This document shows, one piece after another, positions 1 through 8,173 of a DNA stretch of 64,000 bases. How positions within the stretch are numbered: the first letter of the stretch is position 1; every line of letters begins with the position of its first letter. The translations under genes were made by a program, and so were the position numbers. Source of the stretch: JABMMZ01 sp044341025 (GTDB lineage Bacteria; Bacteroidota; Bacteroidia; NS11-12g; UBA955). Under the pieces are notes generated by a model. It was not told the origin of the DNA. It saw only the letters and a program-made list of their open reading frames with translations, and ran no database searches. The stretch lies in NCBI GenBank assembly GCA_044341025.1, contig JBIISM010000002.1:62001-126000 (forward strand), read 5' to 3'.

Positions 1-9
1 TTTAATAAA

Positions 10-840
10 ATGACAGAATTGCAAGATCTAAGGAATACTATTGAAGCGGCTTGGGATAATAGAGAGCTTTTGAAAGACGAGCAAACAAAAAAGGCTGTTC
101 TGTCATTGATAGAATTTTTAGATAAGGGCCTCGTTCGCGTAGCTGAGCCAAAAGATAATGGAGAAGCTTGGCAAGTTAATGAATGGGTTAAAAAGGGTGT
201 AATTCTATATTTTCCTATTCAACAAATTGAAACAGAAAAATTTGGCAGCTATGAATTCTGTGATAAAATACCTCTAAAAAATGATTATGCTTCTCAAGGT
301 GTTCGCGCTGTCATGGGTTCCGTTGCGCGTTATGGCGCTTTCATTAATAAGGGCGTTATTTTGATGCCAAGTTTTGTCAATATTGGCGCCTATGTTGATT
401 CAGGAACTATGGTTGATACATGGGCCACGGTTGGTTCATGTGCTCAGATTGGTAAAAATGTTCACCTTAGTGGAGGTGTAGGAATAGGTGGGGTATTAGA
501 GCCTATTCAAGCTGCGCCAGTAATTATAGAAGATGATTGTTTTATAGGATCAAGATGCATCGTAGTGGAAGGCGCGCACATTGGCAAGGAAGCAGTATTG
601 GGCGCAGGTGTCACAATTACCCAATCAACTAAAATTATTGACGTAACAGGGGCAGAGCCTATTACTTATAAGGGTTATGTTCCAGAAAGATCAGTTGTGA
701 TTCCTGGTTCATATGAAAAAGAATTTCCAGCCGGAAAATACCATGTTCCATGTGCAATAATCATAGGAAAAAGAAAGCCTAGTACTGATTTGAAAACTTC
801 ATTGAATGATGCTTTACGTGATTTTAATGTAGCTGTCTAA
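10..840 (+). CDS. dapD: 2,3,4,5-tetrahydropyridine-2,6-dicarboxylate N-succinyltransferase
   Basis: Cytoplasmic enzyme of the succinylase branch of lysine and diaminopimelate synthesis; it transfers succinyl from succinyl-CoA to tetrahydrodipicolinate. The 276 residues match the usual DapD length: an alpha-helical N-terminal domain (about 1-100), then left-handed beta-helix hexapeptide turns (about 105-225) including VDTWATVGSCAQIG and GGVGIGGVLEP, then a C-terminal tail ending in the ALRDFN region. The ATG lies only 9 bases from the window edge, so its promoter is not visible. The stop shares one base with the next ATG (TAATG), so the downstream glycosyltransferase is probably translationally coupled. 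Recognition is from whole-length family similarity and is secure. Confidence 0.96.
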   Translation: MTELQDLRNTIEAAWDNRELLKDEQTKKAVLSLIEFLDKGLVRVAEPKDNGEAWQVNEWVKKGVILYFPIQQIETEKFGSYEFCDKIPLKNDYASQGVRAVMGSVARYGAFINKGVILMPSFVNIGAYVDSGTMVDTWATVGSCAQIGKNVHLSGGVGIGGVLEPIQAAPVIIEDDCFIGSRCIVVEGAHIGKEAVLGAGVTITQSTKIIDVTGAEPITYKGYVPERSVVIPGSYEKEFPAGKYHVPCAIIIGKRKPSTDLKTSLNDALRDFNVAV

Positions 841-1922
841 TGAATATTGGATTTGATGCAAAACGGTATTTTCACAACAAATCAGGTTTGGGCAATTATA
901 GCCGTGACTTGGTAAACAGTCTAATTAAATTACAAGCTTCAAATAAATATTACTTATTTGATCCTAGTCCTTCTACCTTAAATCTGCCGCCAAATACCAT
1001 CGCAGCAGTGCCCCAACACAATTCAATTTTTTGGAGGATTAAAGGTATCCAGAAGGATATTGAAATGCATAAAATCGATATTTATCATGGGCTAAGCAAT
1101 GAGTTGCCTTTTGGTAAATGGCCTGAAAAAACAAAAAAAATTGTGACCATTCACGATGTTATTTTTCGACTTTACCCAAACCATTATTCAGTTTTAGATA
1201 GAGAAATTTACCACCAGAAAACAAAGCATGCAATAAAGATAGCAGACCGTGTGGTGGCAACTAGCCAGTCGACTGCCGATGACTTGCTTAACCACTATGG
1301 CGTGGAAGAAGAGAAACTTAGTGTTGTTTATCAAACTTGTGGCGAAGGCCATTGGAAATCATATTCTCAAGATGCGTTAAATAGTTTTGCTTTCAATAAG
1401 CGTTTGCCTTCTAAGTTTGCTTTATATGTAAGTAGTTTTCAAACAAGAAAGAACCATTTGCAATTATTAAAGGGACTAAAAGAATCTGGTTTAAAAGACT
1501 TTAATTTGGTGCTTGCTGGCAAAAAAGGTGAAACATTAATCGCCTGTCATCAATATATTGTTGAGAATGGTTTAGGCAAACAGGTTATTATTTTAAATGA
1601 CTTGCAAAATTCTGAATTGCCTTTACTGTATAGGTGTGCAAGCTCATTCATTTATCCAAGTATGGCGGAGGGTTTTGGTATTCCGTTGATAGAAGCTGCT
1701 TGTGCTGGCTTGCCACTTGCCGTAAATGATATTCCTGTTTTTAGAGAATTGGCGCCAGAAAGTGCTGTTAAATTTAATGCAAGTGATGAGATTTCAATTG
1801 CTGATGCCATTTTAAATTTAAACAAAATGGAAAAACTAGATTACAGTCTCTATTTAGAAAAATTTAAAACAGATTATGCTGCTGAAATGATGTATTCCCT
1901 TTATACTTCATTGGTAAGTTAA
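840..1922 (+). CDS. GT4-type glycosyltransferase
   Basis: Retaining GT-B glycosyltransferase of the GT4 / glycosyltransferase group 1 class, probably acting on surface polysaccharide in the cytoplasm. The 360 residues show an N-terminal Rossmann half with GLGNYSRDLV near residue 16, and a C-terminal nucleotide-sugar domain with the EX7E-type motif (AEGFGIPLIEAACAGLP, about residues 278-294). KNHLQLLKGL near residue 204 fits the phosphate-binding region of the family. The ATG overlaps the dapD stop by one base. Donor and acceptor cannot be assigned. Gene neighbours for surface sugars (galE, the acyltransferase, KdsC) lie on the opposite strand just downstream. Confidence 0.9.
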   Translation: MNIGFDAKRYFHNKSGLGNYSRDLVNSLIKLQASNKYYLFDPSPSTLNLPPNTIAAVPQHNSIFWRIKGIQKDIEMHKIDIYHGLSNELPFGKWPEKTKKIVTIHDVIFRLYPNHYSVLDREIYHQKTKHAIKIADRVVATSQSTADDLLNHYGVEEEKLSVVYQTCGEGHWKSYSQDALNSFAFNKRLPSKFALYVSSFQTRKNHLQLLKGLKESGLKDFNLVLAGKKGETLIACHQYIVENGLGKQVIILNDLQNSELPLLYRCASSFIYPSMAEGFGIPLIEAACAGLPLAVNDIPVFRELAPESAVKFNASDEISIADAILNLNKMEKLDYSLYLEKFKTDYAAEMMYSLYTSLVS

Positions 1923-1926
1923 AAGC

Positions 1927-2931
1927 TTATTTGTTTTTTAACTCAAGTTGCCAATTCCAAGAAGAAATTAGCATGTCATTTAAATTTAGTTTTGCTTCCC
2001 ATCTTAGTTTTTCTTTGGCTTTAGATGCATCTGCCCATACTTTTTCTACATCCCCTGATCTTCGGGGGCCAATGGTGTAATTAAGTTTTAGGTTATTAAC
2101 CTTCTCGAAAGTTTGTATAACTTCCAAAACTGTAAATCCGTTGCCGGTGCCAATATTTACAACTTCAAATTGGTTTTCAGGGTTATCGTTTATGTAGCTA
2201 AGTGCTTTGACATGAGCGGCTGCTAAATCAACAACATGGATGTAATCTCTAATACAAGTGCCATCTTTGGTGTTGTAATCATTCCCAAAAACGGTTATTT
2301 GTTCTCTAATTCCTATAGCCGTTTGGGTAATAAAAGGGACTAAATTATTAGGGACGCCTAATGGAAGTTCGCCAATTTTGCTTGATGCATGTGCACCTAT
2401 AGGATTGAAATACCTTAAGGAAACTGTGTTTAGAAATTTGCAATCTTGCAATATATCTTCACCAATTTGTTTGGTTCTACCATATGGAGAGTTGGCTCTT
2501 TTTATTACAGCATTTTCATTAACAGGAGAAAAATCTGGCTCGCCATAAACAGTGCACGAGGAACTAAATACAATGTTTTTAACTTTGTTTTTCTCCATTG
2601 CATTTAATAATGTGTTTAAACCATTTATGTTGTTCAGGTAATATTTTAAAGGGTTTTCTACCGATTCACCAACGGCTTTGAATGCTGCAAAATGTATAAC
2701 TGCATCTATATTGTGTTTTGAGAAAATTTCTTCCAAAGCTAAGCCATTGCAAATGTCTAAATTGTAGTATTCTAGTTTATGGTTTGTAATAGACTCTAGT
2801 CTTGCAAGAACATCAATTTCAGTGTTGCTTAGATTGTCAATAATTATAGGGGTATAGCCATTTTTAATAAGTTCAACAACCGTATGTGAACCGATATAAC
2901 CCAAACCACCAGTTACTAATATGTTTCTCAT
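1927..2931 (-). CDS. galE: UDP-glucose 4-epimerase
   Basis: Short-chain dehydrogenase family enzyme interconverting UDP-glucose and UDP-galactose with bound NAD. From the chosen ATG the protein is 334 residues, the normal GalE length, and starts MRNILVTGGLGYIGSH with the GxxGxxG NAD motif. The catalytic YxxxK is in SPYGRTKQ (about residues 149-153), preceded by the SSSCTVYG segment. The frame is open 19 codons further upstream, but that extension runs into the acyltransferase gene. The chosen ATG overlaps that gene's TGA as ATGA, which decides the start and implies coupling. It ends 4 bases from the convergent glycosyltransferase. Confidence 0.94.
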   Translation of the reverse strand: MRNILVTGGLGYIGSHTVVELIKNGYTPIIIDNLSNTEIDVLARLESITNHKLEYYNLDICNGLALEEIFSKHNIDAVIHFAAFKAVGESVENPLKYYLNNINGLNTLLNAMEKNKVKNIVFSSSCTVYGEPDFSPVNENAVIKRANSPYGRTKQIGEDILQDCKFLNTVSLRYFNPIGAHASSKIGELPLGVPNNLVPFITQTAIGIREQITVFGNDYNTKDGTCIRDYIHVVDLAAAHVKALSYINDNPENQFEVVNIGTGNGFTVLEVIQTFEKVNNLKLNYTIGPRRSGDVEKVWADASKAKEKLRWEAKLNLNDMLISSWNWQLELKNK

Positions 2932-3503
2932 GAAATTCTTGTTACGTTTCCGTTTAATAGTTGATACATTTGATTGCTTTCTGGGCACTTAGCCATCCCA
3001 TTAGAATCAAAATTTAGTTTCTGCCCATATTCACTCATCCAAGCAGATTGAAACGCAGGATTTCCAATAAATACGGCATAATCAGGTACGTCTTTGGTTA
3101 TCACTGCACCGGCTCCAATAAAGGAGAATTTACCCAATGTATTTCCACAAACAATAGTTGCATTTGCACCTATACTTGCACCTGTTTTAACTAGGGTTTT
3201 TTGGTATTGGTCTTGTCTAGATATAGCACTTCTAGGGTTGATGACATTTGTAAATACAGCGCTTGGTCCAATAAAAACATCATCTTCACAAATGACACCA
3301 GTGTACAATGAAACATTGTTTTGTATTTTAACATTGTTCCCAACTTCAACCAAAGGGGATACAACGACATTTTGTCCAATATTGCAGTTTTTGCCAATAA
3401 TGGAATTTGGCATAATATGGCTAAAGTGCCAAATTTTTGAGCCTGAACCTATTTGACAACCTTCGTCTATTATAGCACTAGGATGAACAAAGAATTCAGA
3501 CAT
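2928..3503 (-). CDS. Left-handed beta-helix acyltransferase (WlbB/WbpD-like)
   Basis: A 191-residue hexapeptide-repeat acyltransferase. It begins EFFVHPSAIIDEGCQIG and carries repeated [LIV]GxxxxI turns through about residue 150 (GSGSKIWHFSHIM, IGKNCNIGQNVVV, IGANATIVCGNTLG). The pattern and length resemble WlbB/WbpD enzymes that N-acetylate UDP-3-amino-sugar uronates for O-antigen, so a role in surface-polysaccharide precursor modification is likely. The last about 30 residues leave the helix fold. It sits 12 bases after odhB and overlaps galE by 4 bases (ATGA). The exact sugar substrate is not determinable. Confidence 0.85.
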   Translation of the reverse strand: MSEFFVHPSAIIDEGCQIGSGSKIWHFSHIMPNSIIGKNCNIGQNVVVSPLVEVGNNVKIQNNVSLYTGVICEDDVFIGPSAVFTNVINPRSAISRQDQYQKTLVKTGASIGANATIVCGNTLGKFSFIGAGAVITKDVPDYAVFIGNPAFQSAWMSEYGQKLNFDSNGMAKCPESNQMYQLLNGNVTRIS

Positions 3504-3515
3504 ATTGATTGTGAA

Positions 3516-4781
3516 TTAAAGTCCAAGTACTTTTTCAGCAGGTGTTCTACCGTCGAACAACATTTCAGGGTTTTCTAGCAATTGTTTAACACGCACCAAG
3601 AAACTAACACTCTCTCTTCCATCGATAATTCTGTGGTCGTAAGATAATGCAACATACATGATTGGTCGAATAACGATTTGGCCATTTTCTGCCATAGGTC
3701 TTTCAACAATGTTATGCATACCTAAGATTGCTGATTGTGGAGGGTTAATAATTGGAGTACTCATCATACTGCCAAAAACACCGCCATTGGTGATTGTAAA
3801 TGTACCACCGCTCATTTCCTCCATAGATAATTTATTGTCTCTTGCTTTTGCTGCAAGTCTTTTCACTTCTTTTTCGATATTAGCCAAACTTAAAGATTCA
3901 GCATTGCGGATAACAGGAACAACCAATCCACGAGGACCGGAAACTGCTATTGAAATATCGCAGTAGTCATTGAATTGAATTTGATCGCCATCAATAAAAG
4001 CATTTACAGCTGGCCAATCAAGTAAAGCAATGCAGCATGCTCTTGTAAAAAAGCTCATAAACCCTAAACCAACTTCATGCTTTTCAGCGAATATGGTTTT
4101 GTATTTATTTCTAAGATCCATAATTGGCTTCATGTTAACTTCGTTGAACGTAGTTAGCATAGCGGTTTCGTTTTTAGCCGCTACCAATCGTTTAGCAACT
4201 GTTTTTCTTAGGTTGCTCATTTTTTCAACCCTAGTGTTTCTCTCGCCAGAGCTGCTATATTTGTTTGAACTTCCATTGCTAGCACCTTTGGCTACAATAG
4301 CTTCAAGAACATCTGTTCTATTTATCCTGCCATTTGGTCCACTGCCTGTAACTTGCGAAGGTTTTAGGCCATAGGCTTGCATTAATTCTTTTGCAAGAGG
4401 AGCAATATGTACATCAGAATCCATGTTAATAGCAGCAGCTGAAGCAGCGACAGGTTTTTCTTCTGCCTTCTTCTCGGACTTAATTGGAGCCGCTACTTCT
4501 TTTTTGGCTTCAGCTTTTGGCGCTGAGGCCTCAGGTGCTTTGGCTGTTTCATCAATTTCTACGATGATTGAACCAACTTTAATTTCATCTCCTTCTTTAG
4601 CCAATTGTTTGGTTAATGTACCAGCAGATTCAGCATTGACTTCAAAAGTTGCTTTTTCACTTTCAAGTTCAACAAGAGGCTCATCAAGTTGGACATAATC
4701 ACCTACTTGTTTCAGCCATTTTGAAACGGTAACTTCACTAATGGATTCACCTGGACTGGGAACTTTGATTTCGATTGACAT
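3516..4781 (-). CDS. odhB: 2-oxoglutarate dehydrogenase E2, dihydrolipoamide succinyltransferase
   Basis: E2 core of the 2-oxoglutarate dehydrogenase complex (TCA cycle); it transfers succinyl from the lipoyl arm to CoA. The 421 residues comprise one lipoyl domain (1-75, with the lipoylated Lys in ELESEKATFE), an Ala/Lys/Pro-rich linker (about 80-120), a peripheral subunit-binding domain (about 125-165, VTGSGPNGRINRTDV) and the catalytic domain, which carries the signature SYDHRIIDGRE near residue 387. No odhA is adjacent; instead two surface-sugar genes follow on the same strand. A good two-box promoter lies at 4802-4833. Confidence 0.95.
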   Translation of the reverse strand: MSIEIKVPSPGESISEVTVSKWLKQVGDYVQLDEPLVELESEKATFEVNAESAGTLTKQLAKEGDEIKVGSIIVEIDETAKAPEASAPKAEAKKEVAAPIKSEKKAEEKPVAASAAAINMDSDVHIAPLAKELMQAYGLKPSQVTGSGPNGRINRTDVLEAIVAKGASNGSSNKYSSSGERNTRVEKMSNLRKTVAKRLVAAKNETAMLTTFNEVNMKPIMDLRNKYKTIFAEKHEVGLGFMSFFTRACCIALLDWPAVNAFIDGDQIQFNDYCDISIAVSGPRGLVVPVIRNAESLSLANIEKEVKRLAAKARDNKLSMEEMSGGTFTITNGGVFGSMMSTPIINPPQSAILGMHNIVERPMAENGQIVIRPIMYVALSYDHRIIDGRESVSFLVRVKQLLENPEMLFDGRTPAEKVLGL

Positions 4782-4801
4782 AATGAGCTTATAACTTTGT
4801 G

Positions 4802-4833
4802 CAAAAATAGGTCAATTTTATAAGATGCACAAA
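4802..4833 (-). promoter_or_regulatory. Bacteroidota-type promoter of odhB
   Basis: Read on the minus strand, TTTG (4833-4830) is followed after 20 bases by TATTTTTG (4809-4802). This matches the Bacteroidota primary sigma consensus TTTG-N19-21-TANNTTTG. The -7 box ends 20 bases before the odhB ATG, so the leader would be short. The match is seen directly; activity is inferred. Confidence 0.65.
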
Positions 4834-4916
4834 TTGAGAAATAGAAGAATACGAATTAATAGGGAAATACGCCAACTATTAGCTGTTGTCGGCATATTTG
4901 AGGCAGTAAATCAAAT

Positions 4917-5438
4917 TTACCAAACATGGGAATGGTCATTCCACCAATTGTTTTGAATTTTCAAGGTCATTTCAATAACCTCTCTTACACAGCCTTTTCC
5001 ACCATTTAATTGGGAAATAAATTGACAAATTGACTTAATGTCTTTTGCCGCATCATTTGGGCAAGCAGCTAGGCCAACAATTTTGAGCAATTCATAATCT
5101 GGCATATCATCACCCATATACAAGATTTCTTCGGGGGTTAAATTGTGTTTGCTTAAGAACGCATCAAATGCTGCTTTTTTGTGCTGTTGTCCAACATGAA
5201 TGTCGCTTAAGCCAAGTTGTTGAAACCGTCTAATAATACCCTGAGAGTTTCCTCCTGAAATAATTGCAATTGGGTATTTCATTTTGTTGGCATGCTGGAT
5301 GGCATAGCCATCTTTAATGTTGAATGATCTTAAAAATTGGCCGTCTTCAGTTGCAAATACACTGCCGTCCGTCATTACGCCGTCAACATCAAACACAAAA
5401 GCTTTGATGGTTTTTAATTTATTATGGATGAGTTCCAT
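4917..5438 (-). CDS. kdsC: HAD-family phosphatase, KdsC-like (KDO 8-phosphate phosphatase)
   Basis: A 173-residue HAD hydrolase of the small, capless KdsC type, which removes phosphate from 3-deoxy-D-manno-octulosonate 8-phosphate on the way to CMP-KDO and lipid A core. Motif I is FDVDGVMTDG (about residues 15-24), motif II IISGG, and motif IV MGDDMPDYELL near residue 107. The length fits KdsC. Its start lies 17 bases inside the end of the upstream SGNH-hydrolase gene, so the two are co-transcribed. Related HAD enzymes with other sugar phosphates cannot be excluded. Confidence 0.85.
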   Translation of the reverse strand: MELIHNKLKTIKAFVFDVDGVMTDGSVFATEDGQFLRSFNIKDGYAIQHANKMKYPIAIISGGNSQGIIRRFQQLGLSDIHVGQQHKKAAFDAFLSKHNLTPEEILYMGDDMPDYELLKIVGLAACPNDAAKDIKSICQFISQLNGGKGCVREVIEMTLKIQNNWWNDHSHVW

Positions 5439-6495
5439 TGCTGATTTCGGGGATTAATTTTTTGGAAATAATTTCATCATAAATGATGCCAGAGGTTATT
5501 TCTGCGCCGTCATTCGTAAAGTGGCATCCGTCATAAAAGAACCTTGAGTCTTTTGGCAAGCGAGCGGCTAAATTTACATAGGGAATTTGCATGGATTCTG
5601 CAAAGTCGAAGGTTACTTTGTTGTACATTTTTAGAATATATCCACGCGTTTTTCCATTGATATTTCCTGTTTTTATGTCGCCTAAATAAGAATTGCTGTA
5701 CAAGTCATTTTCATCTGAAAACAAAATGCTTTGTGAGACGAAAATAAGTTTGATCTTGTTATCGATGCAAATTTTTGCAAATTCATTTAATCTAGCTCTG
5801 TAAGCAGATAAATATTTTTTTTCAATTTCTAAGCGCTTGTATATTGCTGAGTCAGCCATTTGCAATGTTTCGGCTTTGCTAATATCCAATAAGTATGGTT
5901 GGTTTAAGTCAGATTCTTTTGCCTTCCCTTCACGCACAATATTTATGATTGTAGATGGAATTTCCAAGAAGTCATAGACCTTTTTAAAAATTGATTTATT
6001 CTCAACAAAATAGTTTGGAACTTCTAATCCCATATCATTTAAACCGCACATTAAAATAATGTAATTCGGTTTTAATTTTACGGCGTATTGTTTTAGCATT
6101 TCAAGATTCCCAAGCGATGATTGGCCTTCCATGCCTGCATTGTTAAGCCAAGAAGAAGGGAATGCTTTTTTGATTTCACCACCCAGCAGGCTCGGCCAAT
6201 CTTTGCCGTCATTTAAATAAAAACACTCTGTGGTGCTGCCACCCATGCATATGATTTTAAGCTTTTCTGAACCATCTAGTTCTGGTCCTCTCATGCCTAA
6301 ACTGTTCTTGTTGTGAATGATTTCTTTGTCAAGCCCAGGGTAGTTAGGCATTGCTACTGCATATCGGGTGTTTTTGGGCAATATGTTTTCACCATTTTTA
6401 ACCCTCGATGAAAATGGGTTATAAAGATGAAGGGTAAATTCAAGACAAGCCAATACAAGAAAGATAAATGCACAGATTTTCAGAAATCTTTTCAT
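5422..6495 (-). CDS. Membrane-anchored SGNH/GDSL hydrolase family protein
   Basis: A 357-residue protein with one N-terminal membrane or signal segment (about 5-22, ICAFIFLVLACLEF). An extracytoplasmic SGNH hydrolase domain follows: block I GGSTTE (nucleophile Ser, about residue 87), block III GLND (about residue 152) and block V DGCHFTNDG (catalytic Asp/His, near 325). SGNH enzymes are esterases or acyltransferases, so removal or addition of acyl groups on surface glycan is plausible, and the overlap with a kdsC-like gene supports an envelope role. A TACCTTTG box ends 5 bases before the ATG. The substrate is unknown. Confidence 0.75.
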   Translation of the reverse strand: MKRFLKICAFIFLVLACLEFTLHLYNPFSSRVKNGENILPKNTRYAVAMPNYPGLDKEIIHNKNSLGMRGPELDGSEKLKIICMGGSTTECFYLNDGKDWPSLLGGEIKKAFPSSWLNNAGMEGQSSLGNLEMLKQYAVKLKPNYIILMCGLNDMGLEVPNYFVENKSIFKKVYDFLEIPSTIINIVREGKAKESDLNQPYLLDISKAETLQMADSAIYKRLEIEKKYLSAYRARLNEFAKICIDNKIKLIFVSQSILFSDENDLYSNSYLGDIKTGNINGKTRGYILKMYNKVTFDFAESMQIPYVNLAARLPKDSRFFYDGCHFTNDGAEITSGIIYDEIISKKLIPEISNGTHP

Positions 6496-6500
6496 AACGG

Positions 6501-6508
6501 CAAAGGTA
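6501..6508 (-). promoter_or_regulatory. -7 box of the SGNH hydrolase gene
   Basis: Minus-strand TACCTTTG fits TANNTTTG, with a TTG 18 bases upstream (6529-6527). Only 5 bases separate it from the ATG at 6495, predicting an almost leaderless transcript. The divergent dehydrogenase gene has the same arrangement. Confidence 0.5.
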
Positions 6509-6551
6509 TATAAAATTGATATTGGTCAATGCATTGATTGAATAATTTCAT

Positions 6552-6559
6552 TAATTTTG
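6552..6559 (+). promoter_or_regulatory. -7 box of the aldehyde dehydrogenase gene
   Basis: TAATTTTG fits TANNTTTG and ends 4 bases before the ATG at 6564. No well-spaced TTG -33 box is visible, so the call rests on the -7 box alone. Confidence 0.45.
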
Positions 6560-6563
6560 CAAG

Positions 6564-8105
6564 ATGCAAAATATAGCAACCGTATTAAAGCAATTAGGGA
6601 TTAAAAAATTAAATGAGAGTGTTTGTACAGGCGTTAATTGGATAAGCGCAGTTGGAAGCACCACCCGTGAAATTACTTCTCCCGTAGATGGGAAAGCAAT
6701 TGGTTCAGTTGTTTTCGCTACTGAAACAGAATACGAAGCTGTTATGAAGCGCGCGCAATCCGCTTTTCCGATATGGAGAGCATTGCCAGCCCCCAAAAGA
6801 GGAGATATCGTTCGCCAGTATGGAAATGTTTTAAGGACTTACAAAGATCAACTTGGTGCATTGGTTAGCTATGAAATGGGCAAAAGTTTGCAGGAAGGCA
6901 AAGGCGAAGTGCAAGAGATGATTGATATTTGTGATTATGCCGTTGGTTTAAGCCGTCAAATGTATGGTTTGACCATGCCAAGCGAAAGGTTAAATCACCG
7001 GATGTTTGAACAATGGCACCCACTAGGTATCGTTGGTGTGATATCTGCTTTTAATTTTCCTGTTGCCGTATGGAGTTGGAATGCGATGATTGCTGCCGTG
7101 TGCGGAAATGTCACAGTATGGAAACCGTCAGAAAAAACGCCTTTATCAGCAATTGCATGTATGAATTTAATGAAATTGGTCTTAGAGGAAAATAATTTAC
7201 CTGAGGGTGTTTTTACGCTTGTAAATGGAGATGCCGCAATAGGAAAAATGATGGCGGAGGACAAACGAATTGGCTTGGTTTCTGCTACAGGAAGTACTGC
7301 TATGGGCAAATCAGTTGGCAAGGTGGTTGGAGAGCGTTTGGGCAGGAGTCTTTTGGAGCTAGGAGGAAATAACGCTATAATTTTAAGCGAACATGCTGAC
7401 ATGAATATGGCATTAAGGGCTGTGGTTTTTGGGGCTGTTGGAACGGCCGGTCAAAGATGCACAACAACCAGAAGGTTAATGGTTCACGAAAAAATATACG
7501 ATGATTTTCTTAAAAAATTAATTAAGGTATACAAACAATTGTCTATAGGAAACCCTTTGGATGAGAACAACCATGTGGGTCCGTTGATTGACCAAGCTGC
7601 AGTTAAACAATTTACCAATGCGATTGATCAACTTAATAAAGAAGGCGGTAAAGTATTGTTTGGTGGCAAGGTATTGAAAGGCGCTGGGTATGAAAGTGCA
7701 TGTTATGTGCAGCCCGCCATTTGCGAGGCAAGAAACACCTATAAAATTGTGCAAGAAGAAACATTTGCACCGATTTTATATGTGATGAAATATAAAAACA
7801 TCAGCGAAGCATTGGCAATGCAAAACGATGTAAAACAAGGTTTGAGTTCGGCAATATTTAGCAATAATATTAGAGAAACAGAGCTGTTTTTATCTTCAGC
7901 CGGAAGCGATTGCGGTATTGCAAATGTTAACATAGGTACAAGTGGTGCTGAAATCGGAGGTGCTTTTGGAGGAGAAAAAGAAACAGGCGGCGGAAGAGAA
8001 AGCGGCAGCGATAGTTGGAAAGCTTATATGCGCAGACAAACCAATACCATCAACTATGGTGATACCATGCCATTAGCCCAAGGAATAAAATTTGATTTAG
8101 GATAA
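6564..8105 (+). CDS. Aldehyde dehydrogenase, ALDH7 (alpha-aminoadipic semialdehyde) type
   Basis: NAD(P)-dependent aldehyde dehydrogenase of 513 residues, most like the ALDH7/AmaB group that oxidises alpha-aminoadipate semialdehyde in lysine breakdown. The general-base Glu is E265 in LLELGGNN and the nucleophile Cys is C299 in GQRCTTTRR. The substrate-channel stretch SAFNFPVAVWSWNA (about residues 157-170) and the C-terminal FGGEKETGGGRESGSDSWK are typical of ALDH7. No other lysine-catabolic gene is adjacent, so the substrate is inferred from the family only. The gene is divergent from the SGNH-hydrolase gene and has a very short leader. Confidence 0.88.
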   Translation: MQNIATVLKQLGIKKLNESVCTGVNWISAVGSTTREITSPVDGKAIGSVVFATETEYEAVMKRAQSAFPIWRALPAPKRGDIVRQYGNVLRTYKDQLGALVSYEMGKSLQEGKGEVQEMIDICDYAVGLSRQMYGLTMPSERLNHRMFEQWHPLGIVGVISAFNFPVAVWSWNAMIAAVCGNVTVWKPSEKTPLSAIACMNLMKLVLEENNLPEGVFTLVNGDAAIGKMMAEDKRIGLVSATGSTAMGKSVGKVVGERLGRSLLELGGNNAIILSEHADMNMALRAVVFGAVGTAGQRCTTTRRLMVHEKIYDDFLKKLIKVYKQLSIGNPLDENNHVGPLIDQAAVKQFTNAIDQLNKEGGKVLFGGKVLKGAGYESACYVQPAICEARNTYKIVQEETFAPILYVMKYKNISEALAMQNDVKQGLSSAIFSNNIRETELFLSSAGSDCGIANVNIGTSGAEIGGAFGGEKETGGGRESGSDSWKAYMRRQTNTINYGDTMPLAQGIKFDLG

Positions 8106-8119
8106 TTTTCAATCCCCTA

Positions 8120-8151
8120 TTTGTTTTTGTTAAATAATCCCATTAACTTTG
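8120..8151 (+). promoter_or_regulatory. Two-box promoter of the LytTR regulator gene
   Basis: TTTG (8120-8123), 20 bases, then TAACTTTG (8144-8151), a full match to TTTG-N19-21-TANNTTTG. The ATG follows 22 bases after the -7 box. Confidence 0.6.
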
Positions 8152-8173
8152 GTTTATTAAAACACAAATAGAC

